Assembly: GCA_032716605.1 (NCBI GenBank)
Contig: CM064538.1
Location: 19,059,555 to 19,123,554 of the forward strand
DNA from: Paralithodes platypus
Lineage: Eukaryota; Arthropoda; Malacostraca; Decapoda; Lithodidae
Length of the DNA stretch: 64,000 nucleotides
Direction: 5' to 3'
This document shows positions 30,970 to 40,682 of this stretch, piece by piece; position 1 is the stretch's first letter, and each line of letters begins with the position of its first letter. The translations under genes and the position numbers were made by a program. The notes beneath the pieces were generated by a model. The model was not told the DNA's origin, did no database searches, and was given only the letters and a program-made list of their open reading frames with translations.

Positions 30970-31635
30970 TTAAGGAGATAGTGCATGTTTTTTTGGTCTC
31001 TCTCTCTCTCTCTCTCTCCCTCTCTCTCTCTCCCTCTCTCTCTCTCTTTTATATATATATATTATTTTGTATTTTAGCTTCCTTGCTAGACCCCTTTTCA
31101 AGATAAGTGTTTACATTTTTCGGTAGAAAAATTTCCCAGCCTAAGGCTGATTCCTTCTTAAATTACAGGCTCGCTATCGCTCGCCCGTGATACATCGACA
31201 CCTAAGTGGCACGAAAGGTCATAATATTGACAAAGAAATAGAGTGAAATGTCTCAAAATTGCCAAGCTAACGAAGCGAACGTCTTATAATCTCAAAACGG
31301 AAAATATTACCGAAATCACCACTAATTTTCACATGGTTTTTCTTTTAGGTTTTAGGTAGTTTTCATCATTATACAGTAGTTGAAATTACTTACAATCCCC
31401 GGAAAATGTTTTTCCCCATCAACCAACGATCTTAAAACACTCAGATGTATGTCACTTTCAGAGTAGAGTAAAAAAAAAAATGTCTCGGATATTAGGGTCC
31501 TAATATTGACAAAGAAATCGGGTGAAAGGTCATAAAATCCCCAAAGTAATGGAACTATCATCTTAGAATCTCAAAACTAGTGGGGCTAAACATTAGGGAG
31601 AAGGGGGTCCAGAAAAACGGTCTGTCTCCCCTTAA
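30970..31635 (-). mobile_element. T1 MITE interrupted by a 200-bp segment
   Basis: Left TTAA 30970-30973, a CT tract where the purine-end spacer should be, core CTCGCTATCGCTCGCCCG and two subterminal units to about 31295. The same units then restart at 31497 (TCCTAATATTGACAAAGAAA) and end TCTCCCCTTAA (31632-31635). The intervening 31296-31496 resembles part of the 34.9-kb repeat (ACTTACAATCCCCGGAAAAT). Confidence 0.75.
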
Positions 31636-31708
31636 CTCCCCCCCCCCCCCCCTCCTCCTCACCCCCCACGACTTATTGAAATGAGCATCTATTTTGCCAG
31701 TAAGGGGC

Positions 31709-32011
31709 TTAACCCCCTCCGACCCATATGACGCTACTGCGTCATATGACAGTTCGGCCCAAAACTATCAAATGACGCTACCGCATCATATGAACTTAGT
31801 GAAATATCTCAATAATGAGTTATATGACGCTTCTGCGTCATTTTGAGCTCAGTAAGTTAAGTAAGTTAGATCATAATCTGTCGATTGATGGCAACCCCAT
31901 ATTTCTCCGACTCCTAACGGTCCTTCAATGTAAGATTGACTATTGTGGGGGAAATACCGGGCGGTCCGCCTCCCCGTCAGTAAGTTAACTATTCCTGTGT
32001 GAGGGGGTTAA
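31709..32011 (+). mobile_element. T6 TTAA element, complete
   Basis: TTAACCCCCTCCGACCCATA on the left and TGTGTGAGGGGGTTAA on the right. The interior has three copies of an ATGACGCTWCTGCGTCAT-type palindrome (about 31728, 31768 and 31824). 303 bp, no ORF. Confidence 0.75.
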
Positions 32012-32210
32012 TAAGAGTTTTACAGCCGTCAATAGGGAGAGTTATAGGGAGATGTTTTCTGGGTAATGTTTTACCATGTGACAGCCAAGAGTTTTAGCAT
32101 TTAATTTTATATGTTATTTTACTTTCATTTTGTCTATGATATACAGTGTTGTTTTACAGCAAGGACTGCAGGGAATGAGTATTTACCCATTATTAAACCA
32201 TTTATAGGCT

Positions 32211-32215
32211 ATATA

Positions 32216-32280
<65 letters not shown>

Positions 32281-32362
32281 TGTATATATTAATAGATATA
32301 TAATAATAATAAGTGAGTATAAGTGTGTGTGTGTGTGTGTATGTGTGTATGTGTGTGTGTGT
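32211..32362. repeat. (TA)n and (GT)n microsatellites
   Basis: About 33 TA units to 32277, TATACACTGTATATA, then GT/GTAT units from 32324. 32012-32210 has nothing recognised. Confidence 0.95.
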
Positions 32363-32399
32363 GGCCAAAGGTAATAGATCCTACATGAGAGCCTATAAG

Positions 32400-33200
32400 C
32401 TCGCTCTCTCTCTCTCTCTATCTCTCTCTCACACACACACACACACTCACACTCACACTCCCTCTTACACACACTCACCCTCTCTATTCTCAAAATCTCA
32501 CACACACTATCTCCCTCACACTCTCCCCCTCTCTCTCTTCTCTAAATCTCACACATTGCCTCTCTCTTACACATACTCACCCTCTCTCACACTCACCCTT
32601 TCACTCTTGCTCACTCTCTCTTCTCTAAACCTCACACACTGCCTCTCTCTTACACACACTCACCCTCTCTTCTCTAAATTTCACACACTCTCACTTACAC
32701 ACACTCACCCTCTCTCTATCTCTCACACTCTTACGTAACTCTCACACCCTCTCTCTCTCTCTCCTCTAAATCTCTCACACTGTCTCTCTATTCCTCACAC
32801 ACTCACCCTCTCTATCTCTCACACTCTTACGGAACTCTCACACCCTCTCTCTCTCTCTCCTCTAAATCTCTCGCACTGTCTCTCTATTCCACACACACTC
32901 ACCCTCTCTCTATCTCTCACACTCTTACGTAATTCTCACACCCTCTCTCTCTCTTCTCTAAATCTACCACACTATCTCCTGCACACAATCACACTCTCTC
33001 TTCTCTAAATTTCACTCTAACACACTGTTTCTCTCTCCCTCACACTCCTATATAATTTTCACACACTGTCTCCCTTACACACACTCCCCTTCTCTCTCTT
33101 TAAATCTCACGCACTGTCCCTCTCTCTCCCTCCCACTCCCTCTCTCTCCCTCACACTCTCTCTCTCTCCCTCACACTCCCTCCCTCTCTCCCCCCCCCCC
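32400..33200. repeat. CT/CACA minisatellite-like tract
   Basis: About 800 bp of CT with recurring blocks TCTCTAAATCTCACACA... and CACACTCTTACGTAACTCTC (blocks at about 32720, 32818 and 32920), a loose period near 100 bp. Ends in C runs (33190-33203). A further C run lies at 33292-33311. Confidence 0.9.
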
Positions 33201-33359
33201 CCCACCTCCCACCTGGTGCGGTCATTAGGCTAGAGTAATGAGGGTGAGGTAATGTGGGGGTCGTCTGTGCTAATCACCCCTGCTTTCCGCTGCCCCCCCC
33301 CCCCCCCCCCCTCGTCCTTGGTATCGTGGGCGGCAGTGCGTGTGTTTCCGGGGGTTTGG

Positions 33360-34310
33360 ATGGGCGTGATCTTGTGTGATTGTGTGTGTGTATGTGTGCG
33401 TGTGACTGTGTATGTGTGTAAACGTGATTGTGTGTGTGTGTTTGTAAGCGTGATTGTGTGTGTGTGTGTAAGCGTGATTATGCGAGTGTGTGTGTAAGCG
33501 TGATTGTGTGTGTGTGTGTAAGCGTGATTGTGTGTGTAAGCGTGATTGAGTGTGTGTGTGTGTAAGCGTGATTGTGTGTGTGTGTGTAAGCGTGATTGTG
33601 TGTGTGTGTGTGTAAGCGTGATTGAGTGTGTGTGTGTGTGTGTGTAAGCGTGATTGTGTGTGTGTAAGCGTGATTGTGTGTGTGTGTGTGTAAGCATGAT
33701 TGTGTGTGCATGTATTCGTGTGCTTGTGAGTGTGTGTGTAAGCGCGATTGAGTGTGTGTGTGTTTTCATGTGTTGGGGTTGGCTTGATTGTGTATGATTG
33801 ATGGTCATGTGTTTTAATTTGGCTCGTGGGTGTGCTTGAGTTGGTGTGATTTTGCGTGTGTGTTTTCGTGTGTTCGTGTGTGATTGCTTAGTGGTGTGCT
33901 TGTGCTTGCGTGTGACTGTGGGAGTACCTTAGTTTGTTTGTATGTGTGCCAGTGTGCTTCAATGTGCCTGTGTGGGAATGATTACGTGTGTTTGTGTGGG
34001 TTATAAATGTTGTGTGTGTGTTTTTTGTGGAATTGTTGGCGTGGGTGGTTGCTTACGTGTGCTTGTGTTAGAGTGTGTGCTTGTGTGGGAATGTGTGTGT
34101 GTGTGTGTGTGTGTTTATTATTTCGGGATAGTGGTTGCGCTTACTTGAGTGCATGTGTGTGTAAAAGTGACTGAGGGAGAAGTTGGCCGATTGACATTTA
34201 TTGTTAGTGAGTGAGTGAGCGAGTGAGTGAGTGTGTGTGTGTGAGTGAGTGAGTGTGTGTGTTTGTATGTGTATGAGTGTGTGTGTGTATGTGTGTGTAT
34301 GTATGTGTGT
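33360..34310. repeat. GT-rich minisatellite with TAAGCGTGATTG units
   Basis: From 33420 to 33750 GT runs of varying length alternate with TAAGCGTGATTG, giving about a dozen units of 20-34 bp. The rest is imperfect GT with GAGT and GTGC variants. Confidence 0.9.
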
Positions 34311-34935
34311 AAACTTGTGTATCAAGTGTGCGAATATACTTTATATAACACGTATAATGCAGTCCGACATCAAGTAAAAAATCAAATAAAAATATTCTAT
34401 GGTTCCCCCCGGCACCCTACAGCCGATTAACTCCGCTCGTCCCCAATAGATGGCGTGGTAGCTGCATCACACAAAATTCAAATACTCACTCCTGCAGTTA
34501 CACATCTTACTTGCATACAACCCCAGATTCGCCCTGTTTTTCACAGTTGCCAACACAGCGAGTTTACCTATAGATTCACTGAATAGATGTTTATTTCCAT
34601 CTAGTAAAAATTGTTTTATATATAACAATTTATATCTGATTCCGTTCAGCAGCATACAGGGAATTAACAAATAATCCATGCTAATATAAATTTGAAGTCA
34701 TTCCTAGAATTTTAGTAATGGCTCCAAATCGACTTTAACATTATGTATTGCTTAATTCCCTAGTTTGGTCAATGGTAAATCTACAGTTACACTACCCCTC
34801 CCCAACCTTCAAAACATGCCTTTTAGCGTGTTTTTGGATGGTTCAGCAGACGCTGAAACTGAACAAAAACGCGGAATTTGTTTATAATAATGTCACTAGT
34901 TTTCCCATGGATTTATAGTTTTCTGTGTTAATTTT
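34311..34935. other. Unrecognised AT-rich DNA
   Basis: No reliable ORF. Contains GTAATGGCTCCAAATCGACT (34713), which recurs as GCAATGGCTCCAAATCGATT at 36701, so at least part is an unnamed dispersed repeat. Confidence 0.4.
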
Positions 34936-35085
34936 CATAAATGAATATTGTTTGGAAGTAATTACAAGCCTCTGAAAAAACGTTTTCCCCATGAAGGCCC
35001 CTCACCTCCCCCCCCCCCCCCTCATGACTTATTGTCATCATCATATATATTGACAGCAGGGGGTAAAAAAACAAGTACGCCGCGG
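34936..35085 (+). repeat. Unnamed dispersed repeat, copy 2
   Basis: ACGTTTTCCCCATGAAGGCC, a C run, CATGACTTATTG...ATATTGACAGCAGGGGGTAA. Related stretches lie at 31390-31705 (AATGTTTTTCCCCATCAACC, ACGACTTATTGAAATGAGCA, TTTTGCCAGTAAGGGG) and 36150-36235 (ATGAATTATTGAAATCGTCA, GTTGCCAGCAGGGGGTAAAT). Confidence 0.55.
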
Positions 35086-35454
35086 TCCAACCGACTGTAC
35101 ACCCAGGTAAACAAACTTCACTTTGCCGAAGGTTTGTAATACTTCAATGTATCTATTTCAAGTCATGGTTATTTTAAAGGACACTACTGCAGCGTTATGA
35201 GAAACAATTGGACAAACTGGATTTTAGGTCACGTATGGGATATAATGTTCCAAATGTGTACAATAGCTTTGTCATAGAGTATTAGTCACCACAATATATG
35301 TCTCTACCGCTGCATTAAGTTTCCTTAGACTTTGTGGGTTAAATAAGGGTGGAAGGAAAAATGGCGGCCATCTTGGATCAGCTGAGAACTAATATTATTC
35401 ACTTTTTTGCCGTATTTTGTCATATTCTATAATATCAATGCTAACCCTGTGGTG

Positions 35455-35510
35455 GTCTGGGGGCAGCAGCCCCCAGGTTAGGTTAGGTTGTTAGGTTAGG
35501 GTAATGACAA
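35455..35510 (+). repeat. GGTTAGG-type motif after a GC hairpin, copy 1
   Basis: GGGGGCAGCAGCCCCC followed by AGGTTAGGTTAGGTTGTTAG plus GTTAGGG. A second copy is at 35819-35880 and a reversed one at 36815-36857 (CCTAACCTAACAACC). GGTTAGG words equal the arthropod telomere unit TTAGG, but these are short interstitial pieces. Confidence 0.7.
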
Positions 35511-35818
35511 AATATGATTTTAGGGGGCATGTTTTAATATTGCAAAATAATGGATAAATATGAATTTGCAGAAGGAAAAACACCTTAAAACATACTAATC
35601 AATGAAGGAACTGATGAGAAAAAAGGATTATAATACAAAAAACACATACATGACCTAAAATCCAATTTGACCAAACAATTTATTAGGGAAAATAGGCACC
35701 AATAGATTCGCCATATTTTTCTCCATATAGTCCGCATGGAGGATTTTCGTTATCAACAAATTGAAAAATACCCACTTCACAGACAAATACTCCAAAAATC
35801 TAAGTCAAAGCGTGGGTG

Positions 35819-35882
35819 TGGGGGCAGCAGCCCCCACCTATAATACTAGGAGAGGTTAGGTAAGGTTGTTAGGTTAGGCTAA
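35819..35882 (+). repeat. GGTTAGG-type motif after a GC hairpin, copy 2
   Basis: GTGGGGGCAGCAGCCCCCAC then AGGTTAGGTAAGGTTGTTAG. Same hairpin-plus-motif order as copy 1, about 365 bp further on. Confidence 0.65.
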
Positions 35883-36624
35883 TGTCCTTTCAAAGGGGTA
35901 TAGGCTAGTAAACACAAGGATAGCCTATACCCGGTCAGAGGTAAGAAGATGAAGAAGAAGAGTCCTGCAGTAGTCTCCTTGAATGCTACCAAATTCAAAT
36001 ATACATTTCCGCGCATCATCAAACTATACTAGGTAATTATAGGGAATAAGCTCTCACCCTTATTTTTCATGTATTTTCCTCCAGATTTTGAGAAATGAGT
36101 GTTTTCATGGTCTTCGTTATAATTCCAATGTGGGATACACGATGGTTTGAGGGGGGCTTTGCCCACACTTACCCCTCCATCATGAATTATTGAAATCGTC
36201 ATCTATGTTGCCAGCAGGGGGTAAATATAGATTGTATTGCATAAAGAAGGCGTTTGTAAACTGTGAGGATGTCCGAAAGAGCTCTGAGATTGATTAGACT
36301 GGGCGTTTTTTTCTATTAATATCGGGTTTTATAAAATGTGATCAAAATTATTCTCCCACAGTGGATTATACATGAGTACAGTATAAGGATTCCATAGACC
36401 TACATTGTCCCTAATAAATTATGTATAATAAGGCTGCGAGCCTATTCCCTATAATCATCATAACTTTTTACGCGCATTTAGACACATATAGGAACGAAAT
36501 ACATGGTATTATAAACCTGTAGGCCACGATAAAATCGATGTCTGAATGTAATTACATAAACTATATATTGTCCCCTAGTGTTAATAAGGATATAAACAGA
36601 TGAAGGGAAATAAATTAATGCCCA

Positions 36625-36976
36625 AATCCAATTGGAGCACCGCTAGAAATATAACCTCCCGTCTCAGCACTCTTTAGTTCAATATGGTAACATTCTAGCA
36701 ATGGCTCCAAATCGATTTTAGCATGGACTCTTTTTAGGTCCCTAGTTTTCCTTCACATTTCATGTTCTGTGATATCAAAAATTGGTGCAATTAAGTTTTT
36801 GTATTAGCCTAAGCTAACAACCCAGCCTAACCTAACAACCCAACCTAACCTAGTATAATTATAAAACGAAAATGCCCCAGTTTATAATACCAGATACCAA
36901 TATGTAAGGATAAAAATAGATGAACGGAAATCATTTAAATACCCAAATCGAGTAGGAGCCACCGCTAGAATTATAC
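36625..36976. repeat. Inverted copies of a CTAGCRGTGGCTCC motif
   Basis: CATTCTAGCAATGGCTCCAA (36696) is inverted at about 36640 (TTGGAGCACCGCTAGAAA) and 36953 (AGGAGCCACCGCTAGAAT). They bracket the CCTAACCTAACAACC motif (36815-36857). This may be a composite foldback. Confidence 0.45.
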
Positions 36977-36997
36977 ATTCAATATTTACAAAAGCAC

Positions 36998-37228
36998 CAA
37001 TTGACGACTTGCGAGTTTAGTTCTATAAGGAAGTTGGAGCTGTAGACAAGGATATTTAACAGAAATACCAGCTAAAATACGGTTGTAGTACTTATAAATT
37101 TATAAAACCCAATGTAACATACCATTAATCCATCAGAAACGTACATTATTATTGCATTTCTGTTTAATATCGATGTCTACAGCTCTAACTTCCTTATAGC
37201 CTGAAACTCGCAAGTGGTCAATTCCTCT
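36998..37228. mobile_element. Foldback element with about 72-bp arms
   Basis: Left arm 36998-37070 (CACCAATTGACGACTTGCGA...GAAGTTGGAGCTGTAGACAA) pairs with right arm 37155-37228 (GTCTACAGCTCTAACTTCC...ACTCGCAAGTGGTCAATTCC) with a few mismatches. The centre of about 85 bp is AT-rich. No ORF; only one copy is visible. Confidence 0.7.
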
Positions 37229-37715
37229 CACTTACCTCGTCAGGTGTGGGATTTCCTCCGGCCCATGGTTAACCCCTTATGCACCAGCGACGTCTTTGTA
37301 GTTTTATTCTAGCTAAATTTAGAAGTTTTTGTGCAGTTTAATGCCCCTTTCCCACTGGTGAGACAAGTCACGATTTTCGTCATCGCCGATGACTTAGTTT
37401 TGTCAAATTCGCAAGAATACGTGTGACATTCACGATTTTGACCGTTGCAAACAGATGACAAATTATACTCAGCGAAGATGTCGCCGATGTCGGCGACGCA
37501 ATCGCCGACCTTCTGCGACGTTATCGGCGAAGTGAGCGATGTTTCGCCGATGACCTCTGCGCGAGGCATGTCACATTTTCAAAAATATCTTGTGAGGATG
37601 AAAGAAAACACACTCGCCGTATGTTCTGCAACGTCTTCGGCGATTCAAGCGATGGTTCGTTCGGCATATTGAAACCTGGATGGGGGTAAACGTTTTAAAA
37701 CTCCCAGAGTGCCAG

Positions 37716-37777
37716 GTCCGTATATATACGGACTAGGGTCTTGTCACGCCCAGTGCTAGGTCCGTATATATACGGAC
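37716..37777. repeat. Two 18-bp perfect palindromes, 44 bp apart
   Basis: GTCCGTATATATACGGAC occurs at 37716-37733 and 37760-37777, each preceded by AG and CCAG/CTAG. They look like duplicated protein-binding dyads or a decayed TTAA element end (CCCAGAGTGCCAGGTCCG). Confidence 0.7.
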
Positions 37778-37784
37778 TCGCCGA

Positions 37785-38165
37785 AAAAAAATCATAGCAG
37801 CGAAACGACTGCACCTATGGCTTTCATATTTCTACCACATCTACCATATTACCCTTCTGGCTTCTTGCCACCACAAACACAACCCCCTCCCCCCACCCAC
37901 TCGCTGACTATCGGTCGCCTCACAAAGAAAAAAAAAGGAAAATATGTGGCAGCGAAACGCTGAACCAATCGGTTCCATATTTGTGTGACAAATCCCCTAC
38001 CCTTCTGTCGTCCCCCCATCACACCCCCACCTCCCTCCCACCACCCAATTCCAGCTTATCCGTAAGAAGAAAAGGAAAAAAAGGAAAATCCATGGTGGCG
38101 AAACTACCTCACCAATCGGCTTCATATTTGTAACAGGAGTCAATTATCCTTCTACCTTCCCCCCA
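37785..38165 (+). repeat. Three degenerate direct repeats of about 130-155 bp
   Basis: Each has an AAAAAGGAAAAT-like lead, GCAGCGAAACGMCTGMACC, then a TTCATATTT box, then TACCCTTCTG and a C-rich stretch with CACCCCCACC. Starts at about 37785, 37940 and 38085. Confidence 0.6.
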
Positions 38166-38235
38166 CCATCCCCCAAATATGAAAACTAATGGGGTTGACC
38201 ATGAGGACGAAAGGGGACCAGAAAAACGACCCAAA
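38165..38235 (-). mobile_element. T1 MITE terminal fragment
   Basis: GAAAACTAATGGGGTTGACC...AGGGGACCAGAAAAACGACC, the subterminal end without TTAA. Confidence 0.65.
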
Positions 38236-38245
38236 AACAAAAATA

Positions 38246-38498
38246 TATATATGTTGGCTCGCTACCGCTCACCAGGAAAATATTGAAACCTGGATGGGGG
38301 TAAACGTCTTAAAACAGTAGGCTGAACGGGGCCGAACGGATTATAGGCAAAGAGAGAGGGAAAGAAAGAAAAAAAAACGAGGAGGGAGAGAAAGAGAAAA
38401 CAGCAGGTGGGCTCAATTAGGCTAAGCCGTAACGTAAACATTGAGCCCACCTCGCTGTTTTCTCTTTCTCTCCCTCCTCGTTTTTTTTTTCTTTCTCC
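38246..38498 (+). mobile_element. T2 MITE right arm ending in an extra long hairpin
   Basis: The T2 right arm (GTTGGCTCGCTACCGCTCAC...GAACGGGGCCGAACGGATTA) leads into GA-rich sequence. About 38363-38415 and 38440-38498 are inverted copies of each other (GAGGAGGGAGAGAAAGAG...GGTGGGCTCAA) with a 24-nt spacer and one missing base. The T2 terminus was thus duplicated in inverted orientation. A further T2 scrap is at 37668-37702. Confidence 0.75.
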
Positions 38499-39074
38499 CA
38501 CCTCGCCGAAGGTGCTCTTTGGCATCGTCGATGTTCTCGGAACATCTGAGAGCATCGGCGAGCAGAACATCGGTGAGCATCCATGCAGCGTTGCAAAGTT
38601 TTTTTTTATGCGAAACCCTCCGCGATGTCTCGCCGATGTCGCAGATGATCGCAGATACCCTCGCAGATCCTTCGGCGATGCTCGACGATGCTTGCGAGGG
38701 TAACCAATCCTCATGAGTCCTCGTCCAAAATTTTGAACTGTACGAACATTTGCGAAGGCCCTTGCGAGGCCTTGAGAGGCCTTGAGAGTCAAACGATTGT
38801 TCATGAGAGGTGTTGAGACATGTCACAAATGTGCCAATTTATTGGTATCGGCGACGAAAATCGTGACTTGTCTCACCAGTGGGAAAGGGGCATAAGAAGG
38901 ATCTGTTGTAGTAAAAAGGGTTAAGTGAGATAGTATGAAGCCTGTTAATTACTGGAGGCCCTTTTTATACTGAATACAATCGTCTAATAGTAGTTAGGAT
39001 AAGCATACACAGACGTCGCTGGTACGAATCCAGGGATAAATCACAGTAGAACGCAAACAAAATCCGGCCATTAA

Positions 39075-39195
39075 AATTAGTTAGTCAAAATAGGACTTCA
39101 GAGGCTATCAACCCTATTGGATTATTAAGCCAGCACACTGTAAGTCAAGAATAACGTCAAGACTATAGCCCCTTTTTCGAGAACTCCAGTCCCTT
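39075..39195 (+). repeat. R2 dispersed repeat, copy 1
   Basis: TTAGTTAGTCAAAATAGGAC...GGATTATTAAGCCAGCACAC...TTTCGAGAACTCCAGTCCC. Empty reference for the copies interrupted by T1 (39208) and T2 (48115). 39023-39074 is unassigned. Confidence 0.75.
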
Positions 39196-39204
39196 GATGG
39201 TAGA

Positions 39205-39712
39205 ACGCAATTAGTTAGTTAAAATAGGACTTCAGAACCATATTGGATTAATAAGGGGAGACTGACCGTTTGTTTGGTCTATTAATTCATGTATTCGTAT
39301 ATTATTTTAGTTTCCTCCCTAAACCTCCATCAAGCTTAGAAAAACACCCCCTATACCCCCATTCAAGATAATTGTTTTACATTTTTCGGTAGAAAAATGT
39401 CTCGGCCGAAAGTCGGTTCCTCTTAAAATTACAGGCTCGCTATTGCTCGCCAGGAAAAAATAGACAATTAAATGGCACGAAAAGCTTAAAATTGACAACG
39501 AAATGGGGCACAAGGTGTTAAAATCGACAAACTAATGGGCCGAACGTCTTATAATCTCAAAACTAGTGGGGCTCAACATTAGGGAGAAGGGGTCCATAAA
39601 AACAGTCTCCTCCCCCCACCCCCCCCCCCCTTACGCCAGCCAGCACCCTGTAAGTCAACAATAGCGTCTGGACTAGCTAGAGCCCTTTTTCGAGAACTTT
39701 TGGTAGAACACG
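39205..39712 (+). repeat. R2 dispersed repeat, copy 2, split by T1
   Basis: Left part 39205-39250 (AATTAGTTAGTTAAAATAGG...ATATTGGATTA) and right part 39640-39712 (GCCAGCCAGCACCCTGTAAG...TTTTCGAGAAC). The T1 insertion interrupts the GGATTATTAAGCC site. 39713-39762 is C-rich with nothing recognised. Confidence 0.75.
39249..39635 (-). mobile_element. T1 MITE in R2
   Basis: TTAATAAGGGGAGACTGACC on the left. The right end CTCCTCCCCCCACCCC...TTAC is eroded by a C run. Core CTCGCTATTGCTCGCCAGG; hairpin GGCCGAAAGTCGG. Confidence 0.8.
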
Positions 39713-39762
39713 AGCACAACACCCCCTCCCCCCTCCTTTAGAACACGAAGCACACTTATTAG

Positions 39763-39868
39763 TTAACCTCTTTTGTACCGGCGACGTAATTTTGTTATTG
39801 TATTTCAGTTACATTTAGACGATTTCATAAAGCTTCGGAAAGATATACTGAGGGGTAGCTAAACAGGA
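39763..39868 (+). mobile_element. T3 left half
   Basis: TTAACCTCTTTTGTACCGGC, GACGTAATTTTG, ATTTAGACGATTTCATAAAG. Broken before the midpoint; a T1 starts at 39869. Confidence 0.75.
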
Positions 39869-40622
39869 TTAAGGAGAGATGGTTCACTTTTTGGGCGATT
39901 TTTGCATGTATTCATTATTTTTCTAGTTTCCTCCCTAGACCTCTATCAAATTAAAACAAACATCCATTAGATCCCCCTTCTAGATTAATTTGTACATTTT
40001 TCGGTAGAAAAATTACCCGGCCGAAGGCCGGTTCTTCCAACATTACAGGCTCACTATCGTCTATCTATCTATTGCCGGACGCCTTACTCCCCTTACGAGG
40101 GTGGCCATACACAGAATGTCCCCAAGCGGACCTATTCCCTGTGAGAGGGACAACCCGAGCCAGTTTAGTGAAGGACTTACAGGATTGACCACTCAATTTA
40201 GGATCCATCCAACTCCGAGGCCCTCTGTGTATCTTGTCAGCACTATTTTTCTACAGTGGTGTTCGGCTAATCCATCTACTAACCTGCCTTACCCTTAGGT
40301 AAGCAGTACGGATTTGTATCAGGTTTACTCCCCTAGACAGGTTGCCAACCAAGGCTGACGAGTCCCATCCACCCGGATTTGTATAAGTTTGTCTCCCCTA
40401 GATGAGTTGCCGACCAAGGCTAACGAGTCGCATCCACAATCGTTCGCCAGGGAAAAAAATCGACACCTAAATAGCACGAAAGGTCTAAATATTGGTCGAA
40501 TATATGGAGCGAAAGGTCTTAAAATTGACTAACTAATGGGGCAAGCATCTTAACATCTGAAAACTAATGGGGCTACACATGAGGGAGAAAGTGGTCCAGA
40601 AAACCGGCCCATGTCCCCTTAA
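39869..40622 (-). mobile_element. T1 MITE split by a retroposon
   Basis: TTAAGGAGAGATGGTTCACT on the left, ATGTCCCCTTAA on the right (40619-40622). The core CTCACTATCG|TTCGCCAGG is opened by the 40060-40438 insertion. Removing it leaves a normal T1 of about 370 bp. Confidence 0.88.
40060..40438 (-). mobile_element. SINE-like retroposon with RTE-type (GATA)n end
   Basis: On the minus strand it ends GGCCACCCTCGTAAGG...GGCGTCCGGCAATAGATAGA, the same 3' end as the RTE remnant at 6240-6289. Its first part is an imperfect dimer of about 68 bp (GACTCGTTAGCCTTGGTCGG / GACTCGTCAGCCTTGGTTGG). ATCG is present at both junctions (40056-40059, 40439-40442). This looks like a short element mobilised by RTE machinery through a shared tail (inference). 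Confidence 0.75.
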
Positions 40623-40682
40623 TTAAGATATTCTGTAACCTTTTAATGGGTAGATTTCCTTCCTAACCCGAACAAAAATCGT

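Larger units (their letters stand above)
37342..38892 (+). mobile_element. H1, PIF/Harbinger-like non-autonomous element
   Basis: Perfect termini TGCCCCTTTCCCACTGGTGA and its reverse complement, extended to about 45 bp of inverted repeat (GACAAGTCACGATTTTCGTC). TAA is duplicated at 37339-37341 and 38893-38895. Three-bp TWA duplications are typical of PIF/Harbinger. The interior is GC-richer, full of TCGCCGAT/ATCGGCGA words on both strands near the ends (an extended foldback), and holds T1/T2 fragments and other repeats. No transposase ORF. Length 1551 bp. Confidence 0.8.
37269..39022 (+). mobile_element. T3 TTAA element split by H1
   Basis: Left half TTAACCCCTTATGCACCAGC...TTATTCTAGCTAAATTTAG...GTGCAGTT. 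Right half TAAGAAGGATCTGTTGTAGT...TACAATCGTCTAATAGTAG...GACGTCGCTGGTAC. Joined, the halves reproduce T3 continuously (CAGTTTAAGAAGGATCTG). The right terminus past CTGGTAC is lost. Confidence 0.85.

Noticed and set aside
33190..33311. Sequence-meaningful C homopolymers
   Set aside because: The runs sit in CT/CA low-complexity DNA and may be slippage or sequencing artefacts.
32313..34325. Ser/Leu/His/Thr-rich or Cys/Val-rich ORFs
   Set aside because: Frames of CT, CA and GT microsatellite DNA.
35474..35507. Telomere
   Set aside because: Only a few GGTTAGG units flanked by other repeats on both sides; not a terminal array.
38262..38826. Protein genes in the GC-richer 37.3-38.9 kb region
   Set aside because: The 90-180-codon frames overlap on both strands inside foldback sequence of H1 and T2, follow inverted repeats and match no family.
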